From NCBI RefSeq assembly GCF_051014685.1, contig NW_027478971.1, forward strand, positions 124,001 through 188,000: DNA of 64,000 nt. The letters run 5' to 3'. Made by a program: the position numbers and the translations under genes. Shown in pieces: positions 37,260 through 50,558 of this stretch; position 1 is the stretch's first letter, and each line of letters starts with the position of its first letter. The DNA comes from Ptiloglossa arizonensis (lineage: Eukaryota > Arthropoda > Insecta > Hymenoptera > Colletidae). Under the pieces are notes generated by a model. The model saw only the letters and a program-made list of their open reading frames with translations, ran no database searches and was not told the DNA's origin.

Positions 37260-38484
37260 ATCGGGAGTGTTTCTACTTTCAGATGCAACAGAAATTTTGC
37301 GGATTGGTCAATCCGTTCGCGAGATATGGCAGTTTGGAGGTACGAAACGCTTGAGAAACTCAAAATTTTCGCAGTTCTGACGCTCGAAACGAATAACTAG
37401 AACGGCCTAGGGGAAAAGTACGCATACCGTTGTAATCGGGCGAGTTTCTACCTTCAGATGCAACAGAAATTTTGCGGGTTGGTCAATCCGTTCGCGAGAT
37501 ATGGCAGTTTGGAAGTAAGAAACGCTTGAGAAACTCAAAAATTTCGCAGTTCTGATGCTCGAAACGAATAACTAGAACGGCCTAGGGAAAAAGTACGCAT
37601 AGTGTTGTAATCGGGCGAGTTTCTACTTTCAGATGCAACAGAAATTTTGCGCATTGGTCAATCCGTTCGCGAGATATGGCAGTTTGGAGGTAAGAAACAC
37701 TCGAGAAACTCAAAATTTTCGCAGTTCTGATGCTCGACAAGCATAACTAGAACGGCCTAGGGGAAAAGTACGCACACCGTTGTAATCGGGCGAGTTTCTA
37801 CTTTCAGATGCAACAGAAATTTTGCGGATTGGTCAATCCGTTCGCGAGATATGGCAGTTTGGAGGTAAGAAACGCTGGAGAAACTCAAAATTTTCGCAGT
37901 TCTGATGCTCGACAAGCATAACTAGAACGGCCTAGGGGAAGAGTACGCATACCGTTGTAATCGGGCGAGTTTCTACTTTCAGATGCAACAGAAATTTTGC
38001 GGATTGGTCAATCCGTTCGCGAGATATGGCAGTTTGGAGGTAAGAAACGCTGGAGATACTCAAAATTTTCGCAGTTCTGATGCTCGACAAGCATAACTAG
38101 AACGGCCTAGGGGAAAAGTACGCATACCGTTGTAATCGGGCGAGTTTCTACCTTCAGATGCAACAGAAATTTTGCGGATTGGTCAATCCGTTCGCGAGAT
38201 ATGGCAGTTTGGAAGTAAGAAACGCTTGAGAAACTCAAAATTTTCGCAGTTCTGATGCTCGAAACGAATAACTAGAACGGCCTAGGGGAAAAGTACGCAT
38301 AGTGTTGTAATCGGGCGAGTTTCTACTTTCAGATGCAACAGAAATTTTGCGGATTGGTCAATCCGTTCGCGAGATATGGCAGTTTGGAGGTACGAAACGC
38401 TTGAGAAACTCAAAATTTTCGCAGTTCTGATGCTCGAAACGAATAACTAGAACGGCCTAGGGAAAAAGTACGCGTAGTGTTGTA
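37260..38484 (+). repeat. Satellite segment of left-type variants
   Basis: Seven intact monomers: GGGAGTGTTTC with GACGCTCG, CTACCTTC/GGGTTGG with CAAAAATTTCG, GCGCATTGG with CACTCGAG, two CTGGAG monomers in tandem (the second with GAGATACTC), CTACCTTC/GGAAGTAAG, and GGAGGTACG ending in tag CGTAGTG. The order resembles 25891-27815, so this is an isolated island of left-type repeats. Confidence 0.85.
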
Positions 38485-41109
38485 ATCGGGCGAGTTTCTA
38501 CTTTCATATGCAACAGAAATTTTGCGGATTGGTCAATCCGTTCGCGAGATATGGCAGTTTGGAGGTAAGAAACGCTCGAGAAACTCAAAATTTTCGCAGT
38601 TCTGATGCTCGACAAGCATAACTAGAACGGCCTAGGGGAAAAGTACGCACACCGTTGTAATCGGGCGAGTTTCTACTTTCAGATGCAACAGAAATTTTGC
38701 GGATTGGTCAATCCGTTCGCGAGATATGGCAGTTTGGAGGTAAGCAACGCTTGAAAAACTCAAAATTTTTGCAGTTCTGTTGCTCGAAACGAATAACTAA
38801 AACGGGCTAGGGGAAAAGTACGCATACCGTTGTAATCGGGCGAGTTTCTACTTTCGGATGCAACAGAAATTTTGCGGATTGGTCAATCCGTTCGCGAGAT
38901 ATGGCAGTTTGGATGTAAGAAACGCTTGAGAAACTCAAAATTTTCGCGGTTCTGATGCTCGAAACGAATAACAAGAACGGCCTAGGGGAAAAGTACGCAC
39001 ACCGTTGTAATCGGGCGAGTTTCTACTTTCAGATGCAACAGAAATTTTGCGGATTGGTCATTCCGTTCGCGAGATATGGCAGTTTGGAGGTAAGAAACGC
39101 TTGAGAAACTCAAAATTTTCGCAGTTCTGATGCTCGACAAGCATAACTAGAACGGCCTAGGGGAAAAGTACGCACACCGTTGTAATCGGGCGAGGTTCTA
39201 CTTTCAGATGCAACAGAAATTTTGCGGATTGGTGAATCCGTTCGCGAGATATGGCAGTTTGGAGGTAAGCAACGCTTGAGAAACTCAAAATTTTCGCAGT
39301 TCTGTTGCTCGAAACGAATAACTAGAACGGGCTAGGGGAAAAGTACGCACACCGTTGTAATCGGGCGAGTTTCTACTTTCAGATGCAACAGAAATTTTGC
39401 GGATTGGTCATTCCGTTCGCGAGATATGGCAGTTTGGAGGTAAGAAACGCTTGAGAAACTCAAAATTTTCGCAGTTCTGATGCTCGACAAGCATAACTAG
39501 AACGGCCTAGGGGAAAAGTACGCACACCGTTGTAATCGGGCGAGTTTCTACTTTCAGATGCAACAGAAATTTTGCGGATTGGTGAATCCGTTCGCGAGAT
39601 ATGGCAGTTTGGAGGTAAGCAACGCTTGAGAAACTCAAAATTTTCGCAGTTCTGTTGCTCGAAACGAATAACTAGAACGGGCTAGGGGAAAAGTACGCAT
39701 ACAGTTGTAATCGGGCGAATTTCTACTTTCAGATGCAACAGAAATTTTGCGGATTGGTCAATCCGTTCGCGAGATATGGCAGTTTGGATGTAAGAAACGC
39801 TCGAGAAACTCAAAATTTTCGCAGTTCTGATGCTCGAAACGAATAACTAGAACGGCCTAGGGGAAAAGTACGCACACCGTTGTAATCGGGCGAGTTTCTA
39901 CTTTCAGATGCAACAGAAATTTTGCGGATTGGTCAATCCGTTCGCGAGATATGGCAGTTTGGATGTAAGCAACGCTTGAGAAACTCAAAATTTTCGCAGT
40001 TCTGATGCTCGAAACGAATAACTAGAACGGGCTAGGGGAAAAGTACGCATACCGTTGTAATCGGGCGAGTTTCTACTTTCAGATGCAACAGAAATTTTGC
40101 GGATTGGTCAATCCGTTCGCGAGATATGGCAGTTTGGAGGTAAGCAACGCTTGAGAAACTCAAAATTTTCGCAGTTCTGATGCTCGAAACGAATAACTAG
40201 AACGGCCTAGGGGAAAAGTACGCACACCGTTGTAATCGGGCGAGTTTCTACTTTCAGATGCAACAGAAATTTTGCGGATTGGTCAATCCGTTCGCGAGAT
40301 ATGGCAGTTTGGAGGTAAGAAACGCTAGAGAAACTCAAAATTTTCGCAGTTCTGATGCTCGACAAGCATAACTAGAACGGCCTAGGGGAAAAGTACGCAC
40401 ACCGTTGTAATCGGGCGAGTTTCTACTTTCAGATGCAACAGAAATTTTGCGGATTGGTCAATCCGTTCGCGAGATATGGCAGTTTGGAGGTAAGCAACGC
40501 TTGAAAAACTCAAAATTTTCGCAGTTCTGTTGCTCGAAACGAATAACTAGAACGGGCTAGGGGAAAAGTACGAACACCGTTGTAATCGGGCGAGTTTCTA
40601 CTTTCAGATGCAACAGAAATTTTGCGGATTGGTCAATCCGTTCGCGAGATATGGCAGTTTGGATGTAAGAAACGCTCGAGAAACTCAAAATTTTCGCAGT
40701 TCTGATGCTCGAAACGAATAACTAGAACGGCCTAGGGGAAAAGTACGCACACCGTTGTAATCGGGCGAGTTTCTACTTTCAGATGCAACAGAAATTTTGC
40801 GGATTGGTCAATCCGTTCGCGAGATATGGCAGTTTGGAGGTAAGCAACGCTTGAGAAACTCAAAATTTTCGCAGTTCTGATGCTCGAAACGAATAACTAG
40901 AACGGGCTAGGGGAAAAGTACGCATACCGTTGTAATCGGGCGAGTTTCTACTTTCAGATGCAACAGAAATTTTGCGGATTGGTCAATCCGTTCGCGAGAT
41001 ATGGCAGTTTGGAGGTAAGCAACGCTTGAAAAACTCAAAATTTTCGCAGTTCTGTTGCTCGAAACGAATAACTAGAACGGGCTAGGGGAAAAGTACGCAT
41101 AGTGTTGTA
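38485..41109 (+). repeat. 15-monomer segment starting with a TTTCATATG monomer
   Basis: The first seven monomers (38485-39709) match 30266-31490 and 43210-44434: TTTCATATG, ATTTTTGCAG/ACTAAAACGG, TTTCGGATG with CGCGGTTCTG, GGTCATT, GAGGTTCTAC/GGTGAAT, GGTCATT, GGTGAAT with CATACAGTTG. They continue into CGAATTTC, GGATGTAAGC, CTAGAG and CGAACACCG types. Ends at the next TTTCATATG monomer at 41110. Confidence 0.87.
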
Positions 41110-44100
41110 ATCGGGCGAGTTTCTACTTTCATATGCAACAGAAATTTTGCGGATTGGTCAATCCGTTCGCGAGATATGGCAGTTTGGAGGTAAGAAACGC
41201 TCGAGAAACTCAAAATTTTCGCAGTTCTGATGCTCGACAAGCATAACTAGAACGGCCTAGGGGAAGAGTACGCACACCGTTGTAATCGGGCGAGTTTCTA
41301 CTTTCAGATGCAACAGAAATTTTGCGGATTGGTCAATCCGTTCGCGAGATATGGCAGTTTGGAGGTAAGCAACGCTTGAAAAACTCAAAATTTTCGCAGT
41401 TCTGTTGCTCGAAACGAATAACTAGAACGGGCTAGGGGAAAAGTACGCACACCGTTGTAATCGGGCGAGTTTCTACTTTCAGATGCAACAGAAATTTTGC
41501 GGATTGGTCATTCCGTTCGCGAGATATGGCAGTTTGGAGGTAAGAAACGCTTGAGAAACTCAAAATTTTCGCAGTTCTGATGCTCGACAAGCATAACTAG
41601 AACGGCCTAGGGGAAAAGTACGCACACCGTTGTAATCGGGCGAGTTTCTACTTTCAGATGCAACAGAAATTTTGCGGATTGGTGAATCCGTTCGCGAGAT
41701 ATGGCATTTTGGAGGTAAGCAACGCTTGAGAAACTCAAAATTTTCGCAGTTCTGTTGCTCGAAACGAATAACTAGAACGGGCTAGGGGAAAAGTACGCAT
41801 ACAGTTGTAATCGGGCGAATTTCTACTTTCAGATGCAACAGAAATTTTGCGGATTGGTCAATCCGTTCGCGAGATATGGCAGTTTGGATGTAAGAAACGC
41901 TCGAGAAACTCAAAATTTTCGCAGTTCTGATGCTCGAAACGAATAGCTAGGACGGCCTAGGGGAAAAGTACGCACACCGTTGTAATCGGGCGAGTTTCTA
42001 CTTTCAGATGCAACAGAAATTTTGCGGATTGGTCAATCCGTTCGCGAGATATGGCAGTTTGGATGTAAGAAACGCTCGAGAAACTCAAAATTTTCGCAGT
42101 TCTGTTGCTCGAAACGAATAACTAGAACGGGCTAGGGGAAAAGTACGCATACCGTTGTAATCGGGCGAGTTTCTACTTTCGGATGCAATAGAAAGTTTGC
42201 GGATTGGTCAATCCGTTCGCGAGATATGGCAGTTTGGAGGTAAGAAACGCTTGAGAAACTCAAAATTTTCGCAGTTCTGATGCTCGAAACGAATAACTAG
42301 AACGGCCTAGGGGAAAAGTACGCATAGTGTTGTAATCGGGCGAGTTTCTACTTTCAGATGCAACAGAAATTTTGCGGATTGGTCAATCCGTTCGCGAGAT
42401 ATGGCAGTTTGGAGGTAAGAAACGCTAGAGAAACTCAAAATTTTCGCAGTTCTGATGCTCGACAAGCATAACTAGAACGGCCTAGGGGAAAAGTACGCAC
42501 ACCGTTGTAATCGGGCGAGTTTCTACTTTCAGATGCAACAGAAATTTTGCGGATTGGTCAATCCGTTCGCGAGATATGGCAGTTTGGAGGTAAGCAACGC
42601 TTGAGAAACTCAAAATTTTCGCAGTTCTGATGCTCGAAACGAATAACTAGAACGGCATAGGGGAAAAGTACGCACACCGTTGTAATCGGGCGAGTTTCTA
42701 CTTTCAGATGCAACAGAAATTTTGCGGATTGGTCAATCCGTTCGCGAGATGTGGCAGTTTGTAGGAGAGAAACGCTCGAGAAACTCAAAATTTTCGCAGT
42801 TCTGTTGCTCGAAACGAATAACTAGAACGGGCTAGGGGAAAAGTACGCATACCGTTGTAATCGGGCGAGTTTCTACTTTCAGATGCAACAGAAATTTTGC
42901 GAATTGGTCAATCCGTTCGCGAGATATGGCAGTTTGGAGGTAAGAAACGCTCGAGAAACTCAAAATTTTCGCAGTTCTGATGCTCGAAACGAATAACTAG
43001 AACGGCCTAGGGGAAAAGTACGCATACCGTTGTAATCCGGCGAGTTTCTACCTTCAGATGCAACAGAAATTTTGCGGGTTGTTCAATCCGTTCGCGAGAT
43101 ATGGCAGTTTGGAAGTAAGAAACGCTTGAGAAACTCAAAATTTTCGCAGTTCTGATGCTCGAAACGAATAACTAGAACGGCCTAGGGAAAAAGTACGCAT
43201 AGTGTTGTAATCGGGCGAGTTTCTACTTTCATATGCAACAGAAATTTTGCGGATTGGTCAATCCGTTCGCGAGATATGGCAGTTTGGAGGTAAGAAACGC
43301 TCGAGAAACTCAAAATTTTCGCAGTTCTGATGCTCGACAAGCATAACTAGAACGGCCTAGGGGAAGAGTACGCACACCGTTGTAATCGGGCGAGTTTCTA
43401 CTTTCAGATGCAACAGAAATTTTGCGGATTGGTCAATCCGTTCGCGAGATATGGCAGTTTGGAGGTAAGCAACGCTTGAAAAACTCAAAATTTTTGCAGT
43501 TCTGTTGCTCGAAACGAATAACTAAAACGGGCTAGGGGAAAAGTACGCATACCGTTGTAATCGGGCGAGTTTCTACTTTCGGATGCAACAGAAATTTTGC
43601 GGATTGGTCAATCCGTTCGCGAGATATGGCAGTTTGGATGTAAGAAACGCTTGAGAAACTCAAAATTTTCGCGGTTCTGATGCTCGAAACGAATAACAAG
43701 AACGGCCTAGGGGAAAAGTACGCACACCGTTGTAATCGGGCGAGTTTCTACTTTCAGATGCAACAGAAATTTTGCGGATTGGTCATTCCGTTCGCGAGAT
43801 ATGGCAGTTTGGAGGTAAGAAACGCTTGAGAAACTCAAAATTTTCGCAGTTCTGATGCTCGACAAGCATAACTAGAACGGCCTAGGGGAAAAGTACGCAC
43901 ACCGTTGTAATCGGGCGAGGTTCTACTTTCAGATGCAACAGAAATTTTGCGGATTGGTGAATCCGTTCGCGAGATATGGTAGTTTGGAGGTAAGCAACGC
44001 TTGAGAAACTCAAAATTTTCGCAGTTCTGTTGCTCGAAACGAATAACTAGAACGGGCTAGGGGAAAAGTACGCACACCTTTGTAATCGGGCGAGTTTCTA

Positions 44101-47100
44101 CTTTCAGATGCAACAGAAATTTTGCGGATTGGTCATTCCGTTCGCGAGATATGGCAGTTTGGAGGTAAGAAACGCTTGAGAAACTCAAAATTTTCGCAGT
44201 TCTGATGCTCGACAAGCATAACTAGAACGGCCTAGGGGAAAAGTACGCACACCGTTGTAATCGGGCGAGTTTCTACTTTCAGATGCAACAGAAATTTTGC
44301 GGATTGGTGAATCCGTTCGCGAGATATGGCATTTTGGAGGTAAGCAACGCTTGAGAAACTCAAAATTTTCGCAGTTCTGTTGCTCGAAACGAATAACTAG
44401 AACGGGCTAGGGGAAAAGTACGCATACAGTTGTAATCGGGCGAATTTCTACTTTCAGATGCAACAGAAATTTTGCGGATTGGTCAATCCGTTCGCGAGAT
44501 ATGGCAGTTTGGATGTAAGAAACGCTCGAGAAACTCAAAATTTTCGCAGTTCTGATGCTCGAAACGAATAACTAGAACGGCCTAGGGGAAAAGTACGCAC
44601 ACCGTTGTAATCGGGCGAGTTTCTACTTTCAGATGCAACAGAAATTTTGCGGATTGGTCAATCCGTTCGCGAGATATGGCAGTTTGGATGTAAGCAACGC
44701 TTGAGAAACTCAAAATTTTCGCAGTTCTGATGCTCGAAACGAATAACTAGAACGGGCTAGGGGAAAAGTACGCATACCGTTGTAATCGGGCGAGTTTCTA
44801 CTTTCAGATGCAACAGAAATTTTGCGGATTGGTCAATCCGTTCGCGAGATATGGCAGTTTGGAGGTAAGCAACGCTTGAAAAACTCAAAATTTTCGCAGT
44901 TCTGTTGCTCGAAACGAATAACTAGAACGGGCTAGGGGAAAAGTACGCATACCGTTGTAATCGGGCGAGTTTCTACTTTCGGATGCAATAGAAAGTTTGC
45001 GGATTGGTCAATCCGTTCGCGAGATATGGCAGTTTGGAGGTAAGAAACGCTTGAGAAACTCAAAATTTTCGCAGTTCTGATGCTCGAAACGAATAACTAG
45101 AACGGCCTAGGGGAAAAGTACGCATAGTGTTGTAATCGGGCGAGTTTCTACTTTCAGATGCAACAGAAATTTTGCGGATTGGTCAATCCGTTCGCGAGAT
45201 ATGGCAGTTTGGAGGTAAGAAACGCTAGAGAAACTCAAAATTTTCGCAGTTCTGATGCTCGACAAGCATAACTAGAACGGCCTAGGGGAAAAGTACGCAC
45301 ACCGTTGTAATCGGGCGAGTTTCTACTTTCAGATGCAACAGAAATTTTGCGGATTGGTCAATCCGTTCGCGAGATATGGCAGTTTGGAGGTAAGCAACGC
45401 TTGAGAAACTCAAAATTTTCGCAGTTCTGATGCTCGAAACGAATAACTAGAACGGCATAGGGGAAAAGTACGCACACCGTTGTAATCGGGCGAGTTTCTA
45501 CTTTCAGATGCAACAGAAATTTTGCGGATTGGTCAATCCGTTCGCGAGATGTGGCAGTTTGTAGGAGAGAAACGCTCGAGAAACTCAAAATTTTCGCAGT
45601 TCTGTTGCTCGAAACGAATAACTAGAACGGGCTAGGGGAAAAGTACGCATACCGTTGTAATCGGGCGAGTTTCTACTTTCAGATGCAACAGAAATTTTGC
45701 GGATTGGTCAATCCGTTCGCGAGTTATGGCAGTTTGGATGTAAGAAACGCTTGAGAAACTCAAAATTTTCGCAGTTCTGATGCTCGAAACGAATAACTAG
45801 AACGGCCTAGGGGAAAAGTACGCACACCGTTGTAATCGGGCGAGTTTCTACTTTCAGATGCAACAGAAATTTTGCGGATTGGTCAATCCGTTCGCGAGAT
45901 ATGGCAGTTTGGAGGTAAGCAACGCTTGAGAAACTCAAAATTTTCGCAGTTCTGATGCTCGAAACGAATAACTAGAACGGGCTAGGGGAAAAGTACGCAT
46001 ACCGTTGTAATCGGGCGAGTTTCTACTTTCAGATGCAACAGAAATTTTGCGGATTGGTCAATCCGTTCGCGAGATATGGCAGTTTGGAGGTAAGCAACGC
46101 TTGAAAAACTCAAAATTTTCGCAGTTCTGTTGCTCGAAACGAATAACTAGAACCGGCTAGGGGAAAAGTACGCATACCGTTGTAATCGGGCGAGTTTCTA
46201 CTTTCGGATGCAATAGAAAGTTTGCGGATTGGTCAATCCGTTCGCGAGATATGGCAGTTTGGAGGTAAGAAACGCTTGAGAAACTCAAAATTTTCGCAGT
46301 TCTGATGCTCGACAAGCATAACTAGAACGGCCTAGGGGAAAAGTACGCACACCGTTGTAATCGGGCGAGTTTCTACTTTCAGATGCAACAGAAATTTTGC
46401 GGATTGGTCAATCCGTTCGCGAGATATGGCAGTTTGGAGGTAAGCAACGCTTGAAAAACTCAACATTTTCGCAGTTCTGTTGCTCGAAACGAATAACTAG
46501 AACGGGCTAGGGGAAAAGTACGCATACCGTTGTAATCGGGCGAGTTTCTACTTTCAGATGCAACAGAAATTTTGCGGACTGGTCATTCCGTTCGCGAGAT
46601 ATGGCAGTTTGGGGGTAAGAAACGCTTGAGAAACTCAAAATTTTCGCAGTTCTGATGCTCGAAACGAATAACTAGAACGGCCTAGGGGAAAAGTACGCAT
46701 AGTGTTGTATTCGGGCGAGTTTCTACTTTCAGATGCAACAGAAATTTTGCGGATTGGTCAATCCGTTCGCGAGATATGGCAGTTTGGAGGTAAGCAACGC
46801 TTGAGAAACTCAAAATTTTCGCAGTTCTGATGCTCGAAACGAATAACTAGAACGGGCTAGGGGAAAAGTACGCATACCGTTGTAATCGGGCGAGTTTCTA
46901 CTTTCAGATGCACCAGAAATTTTGCGGATTGGTGAATCCGTTCGCGAGATATGGCAGTTTGGAGGTAAGCAACGCTGGAAAAACTCAAAATTTTCGCAGT
47001 TCTGTTGCTCGAAACGAATAACTAGAACGGCCTAGGGGAAAAGTACGCACACCGTTGTAATCGGGCGAGTTTCTACTTTCAGATGCAACAGAAATTTTGC

Positions 47101-49333
47101 GGATTGGTCAATCCGTTCGCGAGATATGGCAGTTTGGAGGTAAGCAACGCTTGAAAAACTCAAAATTTTCGCAGTTCTGTTGCTCGAAACGAATAACTAG
47201 AACGGGCTAGGGGAAAAGTACGAACACCGTTGTAATCGGGCGAGTTTCTACTTTCAGATGCAACAGAAATTTTGCGGATTGGTCAATCCGTTCGCGAGAT
47301 ATGGCAGTTTGGATGTAAGAAACGCTCGAGAAACTCAAAATTTTCGCAGTTCTGATGCTCGAAACGAATAACTAGAACGGCCTAGGGGAAAAGTACGCAC
47401 ACCGTTGTAATCGGGCGAGTTTCTGCTTTCAGATGCAACAGAAATTTTGCGGATTGGTCAATCCGTTCGCGAGATATGGCAGTTTGGAGGTAAGCAACGC
47501 TTGAGAAACTCAAAATTTTCGCAGTTCTGATGCTCGAAACGAATAACTAGAACGGGCTAGGGGAAAAGTACGCATACCGTTGTAATCGGGCGAGTTTCTA
47601 CTTTCAGATGCAACAGAAATTTTGCGGATTGGTCAATCCGTTCGCGAGATATGGCAGTTTGGAGGTAAGCAACGCTTGAAAAACTCAAAATTTTCGCAGT
47701 TCTGTTGCTCGAAACGAATAACTAGAACGGGCTAGGGGAAAAGTACGCATACCGTTGTAATCGGGCGAGTTTCTACTTTCGGATGCAATAGAAAGTTTGC
47801 GGATTGGTCAATCCGTTCGCGAGATATGGCAGTTTGGAGGTAAGAAACGCTTGAGAAACTCAAAATTTTCGCAGTTCTGATGCTCGAAACGAATAACTAG
47901 AACGGCCTAGGGGAAAAGTACGCATAGTGTTGTAATCGGGCGAGTTTCTACTGTCAGATGCAACAGAAATTTTGCGGATTGGTCAATCCGTTCGCGAGAT
48001 ATGGCAGTTTGGAGGTAAGAAACGCTAGAGAAACTCAAAATTTTCGCAGTTCTGATGCTCGACAAGCATAACTAGAACGGCCTAGGGGAAAAGTACGCAC
48101 ACCGTTGTAATCGGGCGAGTTTCTACTTTCAGATGCAACAGAAATTTTGCGGATTGGTCAATCCGTTCGCGAGATATGGCAGTTTGGAGGTAAGCAACGC
48201 TTGAAAAACTCAAAATTTTCGCAGTTCTGTTGCTCGAAACGAATAACTAGAACGGGCTAGGGGAAAAGTACGCATACCGTTGTAATCGGGCGAGTTTCTA
48301 CTTTCAGATGCAACAGAAATTTTGCGGACTGGTCATTCCGTTCGCGAGATATGGCAGTTTGGGGGTAAGAAACGCTTGAGAAACTCAAAATTTTCGCAGT
48401 TCTGATGCTCGAAACGAATAACTAGAACGGCCTAGGGGAAAAGTACGCATAGTGTTGTATTCGGGCGAGTTTCTACTTTCAGATGCAACAGAAATTTTGC
48501 GGATTGGTCAATCCGTTCGCGAGATATGGCAGTTTGGAGGTAAGCAACGCTTGAGAAACTCAAAATTTTCGCAGTTCTGATGCTCGAAACGAATAACTAG
48601 AACGGGCTAGGGGAAAAGTACGCATACCGTTGTAATCGGGCGAGTTTCTACTTTCAGATGCAACAGAAATTTTGCGGATTGGTCAATACGTTCGCGAGAT
48701 ATGGCAGTTTGGAGGTAAGCAACGCTTGAAAAACTCAAAATTTTCGCAGTTCTGTTGCTCGAAACGAATAACTAGAACGGCCTAGGGGAAAAGTACGCCC
48801 ACCGTTGTAATCGGGCGAGTTTCTACTTTCAGATGCAACAGAAATTTTGCGAATTGTTCAATCCGTTCGCGAGATATGGCAGTTTGGACATAAGCAACGC
48901 TTGAGAAACTCAAAATTTTCGCAGTTCTGATGCTCGAAACGAATAACTAGAACGGCCTAGGGGAAAAGTACGCTTAGTGTTGTAATCGGGCGAGTTTCTA
49001 CTTTCAGATGCAACAGAAATTTTGGGGATTGGTCAATCCGTTCGCGAGATATGGCAGTTTGGAGGTAAGAAACACTCGAGAAACTCAAAATTTTCGCAGT
49101 TCTGATGCTCGACAAGCATAACTAGAACGGCCTAGGGGAAAAGTACGCACACCGTTGTAATCGGGCGAGTTTCTACTTTCGATGCAACAGAAATTTTGCG
49201 GATTGGTCATTCCGTTCGCGAGATATGGCAGTTTGGAGGTAAGAAACGCTTGAGAAACTCAAAATTTTCGCAGTTCTGATGCTCGACAAGCATAACTAGA
49301 ACGGCCTAGGGGAAAAGTACGCACACCGTTGTA
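41110..49333 (+). repeat. 47-monomer block, copy 2 of the large duplication
   Basis: Second copy of 28166-35690, with four extra monomers: one at 44435-44609 and three at 48110-48634. Differences noticed otherwise are few single bases, for example AACGCTTGAG at 43648 against AACGTTTGAG at 30704, and GCACCAG near 46911. A one-base deletion (CTTTCGATGC) sits near 49180. Its 76-codon minus-strand frames at 42558-42788 and 45358-45588 correspond to those at 29614-29844 and 32239-32469. Confidence 0.93.
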
Positions 49334-50558
49334 ATCGGGCGAGTTTCTACTTTCAGATGCAACAGAAATTTTGCGGATTGGTCATTCCGTTCGCGAGATA
49401 TGGCAGTTTGGAGGTAAGCAACGCTTGAGAAACTCAAAATTTTCGCAGTTCTGTTGCTCGAAACGAATAACTAGAACGGGCTAGGGGAAAAGTACGCATA
49501 CCGTTGTAATCGGGCGAGTTTCTACTTTCAGATGCAACAGAAATTTTGCGGATTGGTCAATCCGTTCGCGAGATATGGCAGTTTGGAGGTAAGCAACGCT
49601 TGAGAAACTCAAAATTTTCGCAGTTCTGATGCTCGAAACGAATAACTAGAACGGCCTAGGGGAAAAGTACGCATAGTGTTGTAATCGGGCGAGTTTCTAC
49701 TTTCAGATGCAACAGAAATTTTGCGGATTGGTCAATCCGTTCGCGAGATATGGCAGTTTGGAGGTAAGAAACGCTAGAGAAACTCAAAATTTTCGCAGTT
49801 CTGATGCTCGACAAGCATAACTAGAACGGCCTAGGGGAAAAGTACGCACACCGTTGTAATCGGGCGAGTTTCTACTTTCAGATGCAACAGAAATTTTGCG
49901 GATTGGTCAATCCGTTCGCGAGATATGGCAGTTTGGAGGTAAGCAACGCTTGAAAAACTCAAAATTTTCGCAGTTCTGTTGCTCGAAACGAATAACTAGA
50001 ACGGGCTAGGGGAAAAGTACGAACACCGATGTAATCGGGCGAGTTTCTACTTTCAGATGCAACAGAAATTTTGCGGATTGGTCAATCCGTTCGCGAGATA
50101 TGGCAGTTTGGATGTAAGAAACGCTCGAGAAACTCAAAATTTTCGCAGTTCTGATGCTCGAAACGAATAACTAGAGCGGCCTAGGGGAAAAGTACGCACA
50201 CCGTTGTAATCGGGCGAGTTTCTACTTTCAGATGCAACAGAAATTTTGCGGATTGGTCAATCCGTTCGCGAGATATGGCAGTTTGGAGGTAAGCAACGCT
50301 TGAGAAACTCAAAATTTTCGCAGTTCTGATGCTCGAAACGAATAACTAGAACGGGCTAGGGGAAAAGTACGCATACCGTTGTAATCGGGCGAGTTTCTAC
50401 TTTCAGATGCAACAGAAATTTTGCGGATTGGTCATTCCGTTCGCGAGATATGGCAGTTTGGAGGTAAGAAACGCTTGAGAAACTCAAAATTTTCGCAGTT
50501 CTGATGCTCGACAAGCATAACTAGAACGGCCTAGGGGAAAAGTACGCACACCGTTGTA
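49334..50558 (+). repeat. Transition into the right-hand 10-monomer HOR
   Basis: Seven monomers. The first is a hybrid (GGTCATT start, GTAAGCAAC/TTGCTCG/GGGCTAGG end). The others are right-type variants, including a CGAACACCGATG tag and a GAGCGGCC change near 50175. Left-type markers such as CACTCGAG (last at 48985) and AGATGTGG do not occur to the right of here. Confidence 0.82.
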
